Assembly: GCF_014650955.1 (NCBI RefSeq)
Contig: NZ_BMVY01000022.1
Location: forward strand, 92,027 to 156,026
DNA: 64,000 nt
Source of the DNA: Streptomyces tauricus
GTDB taxonomy: Bacteria; Actinomycetota; Actinomycetes; Streptomycetales; Streptomycetaceae
Direction of reading: 5' to 3'
Made by a program: the position numbers and the translations under genes. Positions 8,856 to 17,210 of this stretch are shown piece by piece. Below the pieces are notes generated by a model that was not told where the DNA came from, did no database searches, and was given only the letters and a program-made list of their open reading frames with translations. Positions within the stretch are counted from its first letter, which is position 1. Every line of letters starts with the position of its first letter.

Positions 8856-9635
8856 ATGGATCACACAGCGGTACTGGCACTGTTCGACCGGGAGATGCGT
8901 GAGCACGCGCGGCCCTTCGGCCCCGACTCCGTCGTGGAGCGCGTCGGCGGGGTGGTCCGGCACGTGGGATCGGAACAGGGCTGGAACGGAGTGCTCTGGT
9001 CGGACCTCACGGAGTCCGACGCGGACGCGGCGATCGCCGAGCAGTGCCGCTACTTCGCGCGGCTCGGCCGCGAGTTCGAGTGGAAACTGTACGGGCACGA
9101 CCGGCCGCATGATCTGGGGCAGCGCCTGCTGGCCGCCGGATTCACCCCCGAACCGGCGGAAACCCTGATGGTCATCGAGGCCGGAGAACTGGACCTCGAC
9201 GCTGGGCCGCCGCCGGGCGTCGAGCTGCGGCCCGTCACCGACGCCGCCGGGGTCGGCCTCATGGCCGACGTCCACGAGCAGGCCTTCGGAACCCCCGGCA
9301 CCGGGCTGCGCCACCAGCTGCTCGCCCAGCTCGACGAGGCCCCGGACACGCTCGTCGCGGTCGTGGCCGTCGCCGACGGCGTCCCGGTCAGCTCGGCCCG
9401 GATGGAACTCGTCCCCGGTACACAGTTCGCCGGTCTGTGGGGCGGCGGCACCGTCGAGGCCTGGCGGGGCCGTGGCATCTACCGCGCCCTGATCGCCCAC
9501 CGCGCCCGTGTCGCCGTCGACCGCGGTTACCCCTACCTCCAGGTCGACGCCTCCGACCAGAGCCGTCCCATTCTGCGGCGGCTGGGTTTCGCCCCGCTCA
9601 CCACGACCGTCCCGTATGTCCACGCGGCGCCCTGA
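8856..9635 (+). CDS. GNAT-family N-acetyltransferase
   Basis: The protein has 259 residues with the ATG at 8856, preceded by GGAG. The C-terminal half holds the GNAT fold: GLWGGGTVEAWRGRGIYRALIAHRAR at about 190-215 is the acetyl-CoA pyrophosphate loop (RGRGI), followed by the strand LQVDASDQSRPILRRLGF. The N-terminal half, rich in acidic and aromatic residues, is a degenerate second GNAT lobe often seen in Streptomyces. The acceptor is unknown. Confidence 0.8.
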   Translation: MDHTAVLALFDREMREHARPFGPDSVVERVGGVVRHVGSEQGWNGVLWSDLTESDADAAIAEQCRYFARLGREFEWKLYGHDRPHDLGQRLLAAGFTPEPAETLMVIEAGELDLDAGPPPGVELRPVTDAAGVGLMADVHEQAFGTPGTGLRHQLLAQLDEAPDTLVAVVAVADGVPVSSARMELVPGTQFAGLWGGGTVEAWRGRGIYRALIAHRARVAVDRGYPYLQVDASDQSRPILRRLGFAPLTTTVPYVHAAP

Positions 9636-10101
9636 CCCCACGTCAAGAGGGGGCCGAACAGCCTTCGGTGAGGGCCGGTCGGCCCCGGGCGGCGGGAAGG
9701 GGGCCGTGGCATGCTGCGGGAGATGGGCACGTACCGTCCCGGGATCGGCCTCCCGCGCTGCCACGTCTCTCCCGCGCCGGGCGCACGGTCGAGGCCGTGG
9801 GCCCGCCGACGCGGAGGGGAAGACGTGCCGGCGGGCCCGGAACCGGTACGCACGGTCACGCGACGATGTCGCGGAGCCTTTGGGGGGCGGGACGTCTACG
9901 CCTCGCAGGAGGTCTCCGCCTCGGAGGGCGGTCGGAGGACAGGACGTCTCCGCCACGCCGGGCGTCTGCCGCGGGAAGCCCGCGGGGCGCCGGTCATGAC
10001 GGAGACGTCCTGTGACAACTCCTCCTACGGTGTCGCGCCGAACGGTGTGCGGCGCGCAGCTCCGCAGGCGGCGTACGGTGTGCCGCAGCGGGCCGTTCTC
10101 G
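9636..10101. other. Gene-poor stretch with repeats
   Basis: No open frame in these 466 bp has convincing coding character. The segment holds a perfect 14-bp inverted repeat (ACAGGACGTCTCCG) spaced by 47 bp, several GACGTCT-type partial copies, and three ACACCGT elements read on the minus strand (about 10029-10086). It may contain regulatory or decayed sequence. Confidence 0.5.
9939..10013. repeat. Long-spaced inverted repeat
   Basis: ACAGGACGTCTCCG at 9939-9952 is perfectly inverted at 10000-10013. The 47-bp spacer is itself GC-rich. It lies in a region without genes. Confidence 0.6.
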
Positions 10102-10368
10102 TCAGCGGCGGCGTGCCTTCGAACGGTCCAGCGCCGCGACACCGAGCGCCGCGAGCCCGATCTGGATCAGCCACTCGATCCAGTCCACCCCGTCGGTGTC
10201 GCCCACGTCCAGCGCGTTCGCGAGCACCGAACCGATGAGTGCGGCCACGATGCCCACCGCGATCGTCCACAGGATGCCGATGCGCTGACGGCCGGGAACC
10301 ACGAGCCGGCCCAGCACGCCGATGACAATGCCGATCACGACGGCACTGATGATTCCCGAGATCTCCAT
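10102..10368 (-). CDS. GlsB/YeaQ/YmgE-family stress-associated membrane protein
   Basis: This 88-residue protein starts MEISGIISAVVIGIVIGVLGRLVVPG, the typical opening of the transglycosylase-associated/GlsB family. Three hydrophobic helices with glycine motifs follow, then a short basic tail (RSKARRR). The ATG at 10368 is chosen because the family begins there and AGGGGCTGAG precedes it. Family members are small inner-membrane proteins induced by general stress; molecular function is unknown. It is monocistronic as far as can be seen. Confidence 0.85.
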   Translation of the reverse strand: MEISGIISAVVIGIVIGVLGRLVVPGRQRIGILWTIAVGIVAALIGSVLANALDVGDTDGVDWIEWLIQIGLAALGVAALDRSKARRR

Positions 10369-10478
10369 CTCAGCCCCTCTTCGCCCCTCTTCTTCGTACT
10401 CCTTACGCATAGGAGTGCCCCCTGGAGCGGAGTGCAGTCCGAGCCGTTTCCCGGCTCACCGGCCACGGCTCCTCCGGC

Positions 10479-11024
10479 TCAGCGGTCGCCGTCGGGAACC
10501 CAGCCCGTGACCCCCAGTACGTCACGCGCGATGTCCATCACCCCGCGGTCGTCCGTGACCACGCGCACGGTGTCGGCGGGCACCCGTTCCTCCAGCAGCC
10601 GCGCCTTCATCGCGCTGCCCCGCAGCTCCTGCTCCAGTTCCGAGCCGATCTCGCGTCCCTTGAGGCGCTTGGCCGCGGTGGCGTCGCCGGCGGTCAGGAG
10701 CACCCGCACGAGCCGTACGTCCTCGCCGATCGCCCGCTCGAACATCCCCGCCGCCTCGGCCAGCACGCACACGGTGTTCGTGTAGATCAGCCGATGGTGG
10801 CCCAGCTCGGCGAAGTTCCCCCACACCGCCGCCAGATTGCGCTCCGTGATGCGGGCCCGGTGCGGGTCGTCCTCCGGTGCCGGATGCACCTGCCCCATGA
10901 AGTCGCCCTCGATGACGGCGTGCGCGACCCCGGCCCTGCGCAGCCGCGCCGACACCTCCCAGCCGACCGTCGACTTCCCGACCCCGGCCCGGCCGCCGAT
11001 GAGCAGAACCTCCGCATGTCCCAT
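10479..11024 (-). CDS. Small P-loop ATPase / kinase-like protein
   Basis: This 181-residue protein has a Walker A motif GGRAGVGKST at about residues 9-18, directly after the first strand. IEGDFMG follows as in small-molecule kinases, with a lid-like Arg-rich segment (AAKRLKGREIGSELEQELRG) near 125-145. It resembles AAA_33/shikimate-kinase-like ATPases that phosphorylate small substrates; the substrate is unknown. The ATG at 11024 is used; the frame continues upstream into the preceding gene. It lies 26 bp downstream of an acetyltransferase gene and is probably cotranscribed. Confidence 0.75.
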   Translation of the reverse strand: MGHAEVLLIGGRAGVGKSTVGWEVSARLRRAGVAHAVIEGDFMGQVHPAPEDDPHRARITERNLAAVWGNFAELGHHRLIYTNTVCVLAEAAGMFERAIGEDVRLVRVLLTAGDATAAKRLKGREIGSELEQELRGSAMKARLLEERVPADTVRVVTDDRGVMDIARDVLGVTGWVPDGDR

Positions 11025-11050
11025 GTGAGCAGCCTGCCATTCGCGGGCTC

Positions 11051-11665
11051 TCAAGGAGCGCTGGTGAGACACCATGTCCGCAGGGCGATCTCGCGTCCTC
11101 GTGACATCCGCAGGGGGGGTTCCTCGTCGGTGCGGACGAAACCGGCGCGCCGGGCGACGGCGGCACTGGCCGTGTTGGCCTCCTCGATGCACAGCACCAC
11201 GCGGCGGGCTCCCATGTGCCGCAGGGCGTAGGAGGAGAGCAGCCGGACGGCCCGGGAGGCCAGGCCCAGGCCGCGGTGGGCGGCGCCGACTCCGTACGCG
11301 ATCTCGGCGTCCCGCTCGTCGGCCTTGCTGCGGAACAGCAGGACCTCGCCCCGCGGCAGGCCGCCGTCCGTGGTGATCGCGAGCTGCACCTTGCGTCCCT
11401 GCGCCCGGGCCTCCTGTGCCTCGGCGAGGTAGATCCGCGCGGCGGGCGGGTCGAACGGCGAGGCCACCGGCGTCCAGCGGGCCATCTCGGGGTCGTCGTA
11501 CAGTGCGATCAGCGCGTCCAGGTCGTCCCCGGACCATTCGCGCAGGTGAACTCCCTCTCCTTCGAGCCGTAGGTACGACGGGGCGTCGAGTGTCAGCGGA
11601 CTGTCCATGGGGTGATCCTGCCCCGCGCGCGGGCGGGCGGCCAAGGGCGCGTGCCGCACGCTCAC
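11051..11665 (-). CDS. GNAT acetyltransferase, RimJ/RimL type
   Basis: The 204-residue protein shows the Acetyltransf_3 pattern: LRLEGEGVHLREWSGDDLDAL at the start, YGVGAAHRGLGLASRAVRLLSSYA as acetyl-CoA loop, and IEEANTASAAVARRAGF at the end. The family modifies ribosomal protein N-termini or antibiotics; the target here is unknown. The GTG at 11665 has GGAG five bases upstream; an ATG at 11608 is the alternative and would remove 19 residues of poor conservation. It is the first gene of a likely two-gene operon with the small ATPase. Confidence 0.8.
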   Translation of the reverse strand: MSVRHAPLAARPRAGQDHPMDSPLTLDAPSYLRLEGEGVHLREWSGDDLDALIALYDDPEMARWTPVASPFDPPAARIYLAEAQEARAQGRKVQLAITTDGGLPRGEVLLFRSKADERDAEIAYGVGAAHRGLGLASRAVRLLSSYALRHMGARRVVLCIEEANTASAAVARRAGFVRTDEEPPLRMSRGREIALRTWCLTSAP

Positions 11666-12055
11666 TCCGCGAGGGTGCGCCCCGGGCCGGCGAGGCCCTG
11701 GCAGGGAGCGCTCGCACGGCGTACCGCCGCACGGCTCGCGGACGCGGAATCGCCCTGGTGGTAGGCCTTTCCCGACGGTTCGACGCCGTCCGGGAACCCC
11801 TGGTGACGTACCGCGGGCGGCGGGGGCGCGAGCGGTTCGGTGACGGCCGTGACGGCCGGGGCATGGGCCGGATCACTGTCCGAAACCCGCTCCCGCCACG
11901 CGTCGGCTCAGGCGCGTGTGGCGCTCGCGCGCACCGGATGGTTGAGGAAGAAGCACAGGAGCGGCAGACCGTCGAGGAGAGGGTTGCCCCAGTGTGCGTC
12001 GGCGAATTCGACCCCCGGGGCTCCTTCGTCCGGTACCTCTTCCAGTCTTCGCCGA
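11666..12055. other. Intergenic region left of the ArsR fusion gene
   Basis: Nothing recognisable is coded on the plus strand in these 390 bp. On the minus strand, about 11908-12042, a short run ending FFLNHPVRASATRA has codon use like a real gene end but no start or upstream domain. It might be a relic. Confidence 0.4.
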
Positions 12056-12083
12056 TTGACATGCAGGCAATCGCCTGCATAAC
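12056..12083 (+). promoter_or_regulatory. Promoter with embedded operator of the ArsR-SRPBCC gene
   Basis: TTGACA at 12056-12061 and CATAAC at 12078-12083 are separated by 16 bp. The spacer is filled by the palindrome ATGCAGGC-aatc-GCCTGCAT (12061-12080). This layout fits repression by the downstream ArsR-type protein. Transcription would start near 12090. Confidence 0.65.
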
Positions 12084-12117
12084 GTTGAGTGTGCGATCGG
12101 ATGAAGGAACAGAGGCA

Positions 12118-12921
12118 GTGAACGAGCCCGGCCCGGCCAGGGACGCGGCGACCGACCAGGTCTTCAAGGCGCTGGCCGACGGGACACGCAGACGGCTGCT
12201 CGACAGGCTGCACGAACACAGCGGTCAGACGCTGGGGGAGCTCTGCGAGCACATCGACATGACCCGCCAGTCGGTGACCCAGCACCTGTCCGTACTGGAG
12301 GCGGCCAACCTCGTCAGCACGGTGCGGCGGGGACGGGAAAAGCTGCACTACCTCAATCCCGTACCGCTCCACGAGATCCAGGAGCGGTGGATCGACAAGT
12401 TCGAGCGTCCGCGCCTTCGCGCGCTGAGCGCACTCAAGCGACGAGCCGAGGAAGACATGACCGACAAGCCGACATTCGTGTACGTCACCTACATCGCCAG
12501 CACGCCGGAGAGGGTCTGGGAAGCGCTCACCGACGCCGATCTGACCGCCCTCTACTGGGCCCACAGCAACGTCTCCGAGGACTGGCGCCCGGGCTCCCGT
12601 TGGGAGCACCGGCGCACGGACGGAACCGGCGTCGCCGACGTGGTCGGCACCGTCGTGGAGAGCGAGCCGCCCACCCGCCTGGTCACCACCTGGGCCTCGC
12701 CCGAGGAGGAGGGGCAGGAGGACAAGCACTCGAGGGTCACCTACGACATCAGGCCGCACGGCGACATCGTCCGGCTCACCGTCACCCACGAGGACCTGGC
12801 CGACGAGACCGCGCTGCAGCAGATCTCCCTCGGCTGGCCGGCCGTCCTGGCCAACCTGAAGTCGCTCCTGGAGACCGGGAAGCCGCTGCCGCAGGAGCCG
12901 TGGCTGGTACCCGAGCACTGA
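12118..12921 (+). CDS. ArsR-family winged-helix regulator fused to an SRPBCC (AHSA1) domain
   Basis: The protein has 267 residues with the GTG at 12118; an in-frame GTG at 12091 coincides with the predicted transcript start and is an alternative. Residues about 10-100 are an ArsR helix-turn-helix (VFKALADGTRRRLLDRL, then TRQSVTQHLSVLEAANLV). No CxC metal site is visible. Residues about 115-260 form an AHSA1/SRPBCC lipid-binding-type fold starting at FVYVTYIASTPERVWEALTD. Such fusions are thought to sense a hydrophobic ligand through the SRPBCC cup and autoregulate through the operator in their own promoter. The ligand is unknown. Confidence 0.88.
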   Translation: MNEPGPARDAATDQVFKALADGTRRRLLDRLHEHSGQTLGELCEHIDMTRQSVTQHLSVLEAANLVSTVRRGREKLHYLNPVPLHEIQERWIDKFERPRLRALSALKRRAEEDMTDKPTFVYVTYIASTPERVWEALTDADLTALYWAHSNVSEDWRPGSRWEHRRTDGTGVADVVGTVVESEPPTRLVTTWASPEEEGQEDKHSRVTYDIRPHGDIVRLTVTHEDLADETALQQISLGWPAVLANLKSLLETGKPLPQEPWLVPEH

Positions 12922-12946
12922 CCGCGGGGCCGGGCCGAGGCCGTGC

Positions 12947-12986
12947 GTCGGCCGGTCCGCGGCGCCTGGCGCGCGGACCGGCCGAC
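12947..12986 (+). terminator. Hairpin terminator after the ArsR fusion gene
   Basis: A perfect 15-bp inverted repeat, GTCGGCCGGTCCGCG and its complement, encloses a 10-nt loop. It begins 26 bp after the stop codon. Confidence 0.7.
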
Positions 12987-13054
12987 CGTCCTCGTCCGTC
13001 CTCTCGGCATCCGTCCTCTCAGCGAAGATCTGTCCTCTCGGAGTCGTCCGTGCG

Positions 13055-13108
13055 GGGCCCTGCTGCCTCTGTGGGTCCTGCTACGGCTATGGGTCCTGCT
13101 ACGTCTGT
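13055..13108. repeat. Three 18-bp tandem units at the end of the SPW gene
   Basis: Three consecutive 18-bp units of the type GGGTCCTGCTACGGCTAT run through the stop codon of the minus-strand SPW gene. The left unit is more diverged. They probably arose by slippage. Confidence 0.65.
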
Positions 13109-13539
13109 GGCGTGCTCTTCGCCGAGGCGGCCGCGCACAGGAACCCCATCACCACGGCCAGGACGCCGATGATGATGTTGTTGAGCACGACACCCGCGTC
13201 GGGGCTGCTGCCCACGATCCACGGCGAGACGATCATCCACACGCCGATGGCGCACATGGCCCAGCTCAGGCCGTACATCCGGGCCGGGTTGACGGTGAAC
13301 CCGAGAGCCAGCAGGCCGATGGCGATGCCCATGATGAGGTTGTGCGTCACCATGGCGGGCTGGCTCGTCGTGTAGTGGAGAATCCACGGGGAAGCGGCGC
13401 AGTACAGACCGAGCAGGAACACCGGTCCGTCCACGAGCGCCACATCGCGACCACCGAGCATGCGGGCATAGCGATCCCGCATCTCGGGCACATCGGGGTG
13501 ACGGGTGATGTCACCTCTGGTGTTCGAGACGTTGGCCAT
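13099..13539 (-). CDS. SPW-repeat membrane protein
   Basis: This 146-residue protein has four membrane helices and two SPW motifs (ASPWIL at about 72-77 and VSPWIV at about 107-112), the hallmark of the SPW repeat family. The function of the family is unknown. The N-terminal 45 residues are soluble and begin MANVSNTRGDITRHPDV. The ATG at 13539 follows AAGGAG. It is divergent from the lipid operon across an AT-rich promoter region (13617-13675). Confidence 0.88.
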   Translation of the reverse strand: MANVSNTRGDITRHPDVPEMRDRYARMLGGRDVALVDGPVFLLGLYCAASPWILHYTTSQPAMVTHNLIMGIAIGLLALGFTVNPARMYGLSWAMCAIGVWMIVSPWIVGSSPDAGVVLNNIIIGVLAVVMGFLCAAASAKSTPQT

Positions 13540-13747
13540 GACTCGACTCCTTTGTCTCTGCTGCGCGCTTTGTCTCTGCTGTGCGGGCGGAACGCGATAG
13601 ACGCCGCTTGAGTCCAGTCTGCTCTTATTTATTCCTTATGTGTAGAGATGCGTACATATATCTGTAGGTCATCCGGCCAATCCGGGCCTGTCGCAGCTTC
13701 GGAATACCCACGACGACTCCGAGTGGAGACGGCTGGGAGGAAGCACG
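13540..13747. promoter_or_regulatory. AT-rich divergent promoter region before the lipid-modification operon
   Basis: These 208 bp separate the SPW gene from the five-gene operon. The block 13617-13675 is markedly AT-rich for this genome, with a GTAC-centred imperfect dyad (about 13646-13665). TTGAGT at 13608-13613 could be a -35 element. It is the likely promoter for the operon; the sigma factor is not evident. Confidence 0.45.
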
Positions 13748-15109
13748 ATGGCAGCAGCGTCACCGGACGCCACGGCGGGGGACGGGGAGGGCATACCGGG
13801 GCGGACCGATCGGGCCGGGCCCACCGGCGGGCCCGGACGGCGCACGGCGGTCGTCGGCTCGGGTGTCGCCGGGCTCACCGCCGCGTACATCCTCGGGCGT
13901 ACGCACCGGGTGTCCCTGTACGAGGCGGACGAGCGGCTCGGTGGACACGCCCACACCCATGAGCTGACGTCGTCGGACGGCCGGGTGCAGCGCGTCGACT
14001 CCGGTTTCATCGTGCACAACCGCCGCACCTATCCGAACCTGCTCCGGCTCTTCGCCGAACTCGGCGTCGCCACGCAGGAGTCGGAGATGAGCATGTCCGT
14101 ACGCTGCGACGGCTGCGGCCTCGAATACGCGGGCGCACGGGGCCCCGCGGGACTCCTCGCCCAGCCCCGGAACGCGCTGCGCGGCCGGTACCTGCGCATG
14201 CTCTCCGAGGTGCCGCGCTTCCACCGGGCCGCGCGGCGACTGCTGGCCCGGGCGGACGCGGGAGCCGGGGCGGCGGACGACGCCCTCACGCTGGGCGGGT
14301 TCCTGGCCCGGCAGCGCTTCTCCGCCTACTTCGTCGCGCACTTCATGACCCCCCTGGTGTCGGCGGTGTGGTCCTGCGACGCGGCGACGGCCCAGCGCTA
14401 TCCGGCGGCCTATCTGTTCCGCTTCCTGGCGAACCACGGACTGCTGTCGATCGGCGGCTCACCGGTTTGGCGCACGGTGACCGGCGGCTCGCGCGCGTAC
14501 GTGGACCGGGTCGCCAAGCACATCGACGCGGTGCACACCTCGACCCCCGTCCGCGCGGTCCGCCGGCACCACGACCGCGTCGAGATCACTGCCGGGGACG
14601 GCACCACCGCCACGTACGACTCGGTGGTGCTGGCCGTCCATCCCGACCAGGCGCTGCGTCTGCTGGCCGACCCCACCGAGCAGGAGCGGGACGTGCTCGG
14701 CGCCTTCCGCTACTCCCGCAACACCACCCTCCTGCACACCGACACCTCACCGCTGCCGCGCGCCCGTGGAGCGCGCGCCTCGTGGAACTACCTGATGCCG
14801 TCGTGCGCCGCGGGCGCCGACCGGGTCAGGGTCAGCTACGACATGAGCCGGCTCCAGCGCCTCGACGCACCCGAGACGTACGTCGTCACCCTGGGCGGCC
14901 TCGACCGGGTCGACCCGGACCAGGTCCTCGCCCGCATGGTGTACGAACACCCCGTCTACACACCGGAGTCGGTGGCCGCGCAGCGGCGGCTCCCCGCGCT
15001 GAACACCGCCGTCACCGCGTACGCCGGCGCCTACCACGGCTGGGGTTTCCACGAGGACGGCTGCCGTTCCGGGGTGACGGCGGCCGAGGCGCTGGGAGTG
15101 ACGTGGTGA
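13748..15109 (+). CDS. FAD-dependent amine-oxidase-like oxidoreductase
   Basis: The 453-residue protein has the dinucleotide-binding motif AVVGSGVAGLTAAYIL at about residues 36-51, then YEADERLGGHAHTH, the amine-oxidase/desaturase-like flavin signature. VDSGFIVHNRRTYPNL is typical of the COG2907 group. A C-terminal FAD-contact region ends AYAGAYHGWGFHEDGCRSG. COG2907 proteins are encoded beside DUF1365 and cyclopropane-fatty-acid synthase genes in many bacteria and are thought to oxidise or desaturate acyl chains. It is the first gene of an operon in which each stop overlaps the next start. GGAGG precedes the ATG. Confidence 0.88.
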   Translation: MAAASPDATAGDGEGIPGRTDRAGPTGGPGRRTAVVGSGVAGLTAAYILGRTHRVSLYEADERLGGHAHTHELTSSDGRVQRVDSGFIVHNRRTYPNLLRLFAELGVATQESEMSMSVRCDGCGLEYAGARGPAGLLAQPRNALRGRYLRMLSEVPRFHRAARRLLARADAGAGAADDALTLGGFLARQRFSAYFVAHFMTPLVSAVWSCDAATAQRYPAAYLFRFLANHGLLSIGGSPVWRTVTGGSRAYVDRVAKHIDAVHTSTPVRAVRRHHDRVEITAGDGTTATYDSVVLAVHPDQALRLLADPTEQERDVLGAFRYSRNTTLLHTDTSPLPRARGARASWNYLMPSCAAGADRVRVSYDMSRLQRLDAPETYVVTLGGLDRVDPDQVLARMVYEHPVYTPESVAAQRRLPALNTAVTAYAGAYHGWGFHEDGCRSGVTAAEALGVTW

Positions 15110-15945
15110 CCCACGCCCCCGCCCCTCGCCCGGCCACCGACCCGCCCGCCCCTCGCCCGGAGACGGTCACGCGCGTCCCTCGCCCGGACACGGTCACGCC
15201 CGGCCGCCGCCCCGGCACGGTCACGCCCGCCCTCTACTCGTGCGAGGTCACCCACGTCCGGACGGCGCCGACCCGGTACTCCATGCGCCATCGCACCTAT
15301 CTGTGGCTCATCGACCCCGACCGGCCGCCCGAACTGCCGTGGTACCTGCGCCCGTTGGCCGGGTTCGACGCCCGCGACCACTTCGGCGGGGGCGCGCCGA
15401 CGATCCGCGCGGGCCTCGACCGCTTCCTCGCCTCCCGCGGCGTCCACCTCGACGGCGGCTTGGTGGTGATGCTCGCCCACGCCCGCGTACTGGGCCACGT
15501 CTTCAACCCGCTCAGCCTCTACTGGTGCCACGGCCCCCAGGGCGAACTGCGCTGCGTCGTCGCCGAGGTCCACAACACCTACGGGGAGCGGCACAGCTAT
15601 CTGCTGACCCCGGACGAGGCCGGAGTGGCGCGCACCGCCAAGGAGTTCTACGTCTCGCCGTTCTTCCCCGTGGACGGCGCCTACCGCATGCGTCTGCCCG
15701 TGCCGGACGACCGGCTCGACCTGAGCGTACGGCTGGAGCGCGACGGCGGCCGGCCGTTCACCGCGACCGTCCGCGGCACCCGCCGCCCCGCCACCCGGGG
15801 CGCGCTGGCGCGTGAGGCCGTGCGCCACCCGTGGTCCACCGCGGCCGTCTCGGCCGCCATCCGTGTCCACGGCATCCGCCTTTTCCTGCGGGGACTGCCC
15901 GTCCAGCCCCGCCCCCGTCATCGATCCCAGGAGAGTGCCGAATGA
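15106..15945 (+). CDS. DUF1365 protein
   Basis: The 279-residue protein starts at a GTG overlapping the preceding TGA (GTGA); GGGAG lies upstream. The first 40 residues are a Pro/Arg/Thr repeat of the form PRP-x-TVT, apparently from tandem DNA duplication, and are not part of the family. From ALYSCEVTHVRT onward it matches DUF1365: RHRTYLWLIDPD, LGHVFNPLSLYWCH, EVHNTYGERHSYLL, FYVSPFFPVDGAYRM. The biochemical role is unknown. Members nearly always neighbour CFA-synthase-like methyltransferases and COG2907 flavoproteins, suggesting acyl-chain modification. Confidence 0.87.
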   Translation: MTHAPAPRPATDPPAPRPETVTRVPRPDTVTPGRRPGTVTPALYSCEVTHVRTAPTRYSMRHRTYLWLIDPDRPPELPWYLRPLAGFDARDHFGGGAPTIRAGLDRFLASRGVHLDGGLVVMLAHARVLGHVFNPLSLYWCHGPQGELRCVVAEVHNTYGERHSYLLTPDEAGVARTAKEFYVSPFFPVDGAYRMRLPVPDDRLDLSVRLERDGGRPFTATVRGTRRPATRGALAREAVRHPWSTAAVSAAIRVHGIRLFLRGLPVQPRPRHRSQESAE

Positions 15946-17210
15946 GGACAGCGGAGCCCGGCTCCATCGCCGGACGGCGTATGGACGCGGACCCCGAACT
16001 GTGGCCGGACGTGGTCGACCGGCCGGGTGCCTCGCGCGCCCGGACCGCTCTCACCCGGACCCTGGTACGCCGGGCGCTGGAACGCCTGCCGCTGCGGGTG
16101 CGGTTCCCCGACGGGACGCAGTTCGGCGCGGGCGGACCGCTCGTCGAGATCCACGACCCGGAGGCGTTCCACCGCCGTGTCGGCACCCGGGGCCTGATCG
16201 GATTCGGCGAGTCCTACATGGCGGGGGAGTGGGACGCCCCCGACCTGGTCGCCGCACTCACCGTCCTCGCGGGCAGCCTCGCGGAGCTGATCCCGGCACC
16301 GCTGCAGCGACTGCGCGGACTGTGGGCCCCCAGGCAGCCGGGCTCCCAGCGCAACACACCCGGCGGCGCCCGCGACAACATCAGCCGCCACTACGACCTG
16401 TCCAACGACCTGTTCGCGCTCTTCCTGGACGACACCCTCAGCTACTCGGCGGCCCTGTTCCGGGGCTTCCCCGCCACCTGGCCGCTCCTGGCCACCGCAC
16501 AGCACCGCAAGATCGACCGGCTGCTCGACCTCGCCGAGGTCGGCGCGGGCACCCGGCTGCTGGAGATCGGCACCGGCTGGGGCGAGCTGGCGCTGCGGGC
16601 CGCCGCCCGCGGCGCCCATGTCACCTCCCTCACCCTCTCCCGTGAACAGCGGGACCTCGCGATCGAGCGGGTCCGCGAGGCGGGCCACGCCGACCGGGTC
16701 TCCGTGGAGCTGTGCGACTACCGCGAGGCCACCGGGACGTACGACGCGGTGGTGAGCGTCGAGATGATCGAGGCGGTCGGCGTGGAGTTCTGGCCCGTCT
16801 ACTTCCGTACGATCGACGCCCGCCTCGCCCCCGGCGGCCGGGCCGCGCTGCAGGCCATCACCATGCCGCACGAGCGGATGCTGGCCGCCCGCCACACCTT
16901 CACCTGGATCCAGAAGTACATCTTCCCCGGCGGCCAGGTGCCCTCCGTCGAGGCGGTGGAACAGACCGTCCGCGACCACACGCGGCTGAGTGTCACCCGC
17001 CGCGACGCCTTCGGCGCGCACTACGCGGAGACCCTGCGCCTGTGGCGCGAACGGTTCGCCGCCCGCGCGGACGAGGTCGGCGCCCTCGGCTTCGACGAGA
17101 CCTTCCGCCGGATGTGGACCTTCTACCTGTCCTACTCGGAAGCCGGGTTCCGCTCCGGCTACCTCGACGTCCAGCACTACCTGTTCACGAAGGAGAACCC
17201 GTCCCGATGA
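15942..17210 (+). CDS. Cyclopropane-fatty-acid-synthase-like SAM methyltransferase (first copy)
   Basis: The protein has 422 residues. It begins at an ATGA overlap with the previous gene, with AGGAG upstream. After an N-terminal lipid-binding lobe (GFGESYMAGEWDAPDL), the sequence RHYDLSNDLFALFLDDTLSYS and the SAM site LLEIGTGWGELALRAA identify the CFA-synthase family. VVSVEMIEAVG and FPGGQVPS follow. The enzyme would transfer a methyl or methylene group from S-adenosylmethionine to the double bond of unsaturated phospholipid acyl chains at the inner membrane face. It differs considerably from the next gene, so this is an old paralogue pair. Confidence 0.9.
   Translation: MRTAEPGSIAGRRMDADPELWPDVVDRPGASRARTALTRTLVRRALERLPLRVRFPDGTQFGAGGPLVEIHDPEAFHRRVGTRGLIGFGESYMAGEWDAPDLVAALTVLAGSLAELIPAPLQRLRGLWAPRQPGSQRNTPGGARDNISRHYDLSNDLFALFLDDTLSYSAALFRGFPATWPLLATAQHRKIDRLLDLAEVGAGTRLLEIGTGWGELALRAAARGAHVTSLTLSREQRDLAIERVREAGHADRVSVELCDYREATGTYDAVVSVEMIEAVGVEFWPVYFRTIDARLAPGGRAALQAITMPHERMLAARHTFTWIQKYIFPGGQVPSVEAVEQTVRDHTRLSVTRRDAFGAHYAETLRLWRERFAARADEVGALGFDETFRRMWTFYLSYSEAGFRSGYLDVQHYLFTKENPSR

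Noticed and set aside
8754..10142. 462-residue minus-strand frame over the acetyltransferase gene
   Set aside because: Most of it is antisense to the GNAT gene at 8856 and the remainder lies in repeats.
9711..10238. 175-codon plus-strand frame in the repeat-rich gap
   Set aside because: Composition is Arg/Pro/Ala-rich without a domain, and its end runs antisense through the GlsB gene.
11908..12918. Minus-strand frame of 336 residues over the ArsR fusion gene
   Set aside because: The main part is antisense to a clear regulator; only its last 40 residues, beyond that gene, were kept as a weak relic finding.
13055..13108. Tandem 18-bp units resembling a tiny CRISPR
   Set aside because: Units are contiguous without spacers and no cas genes occur.
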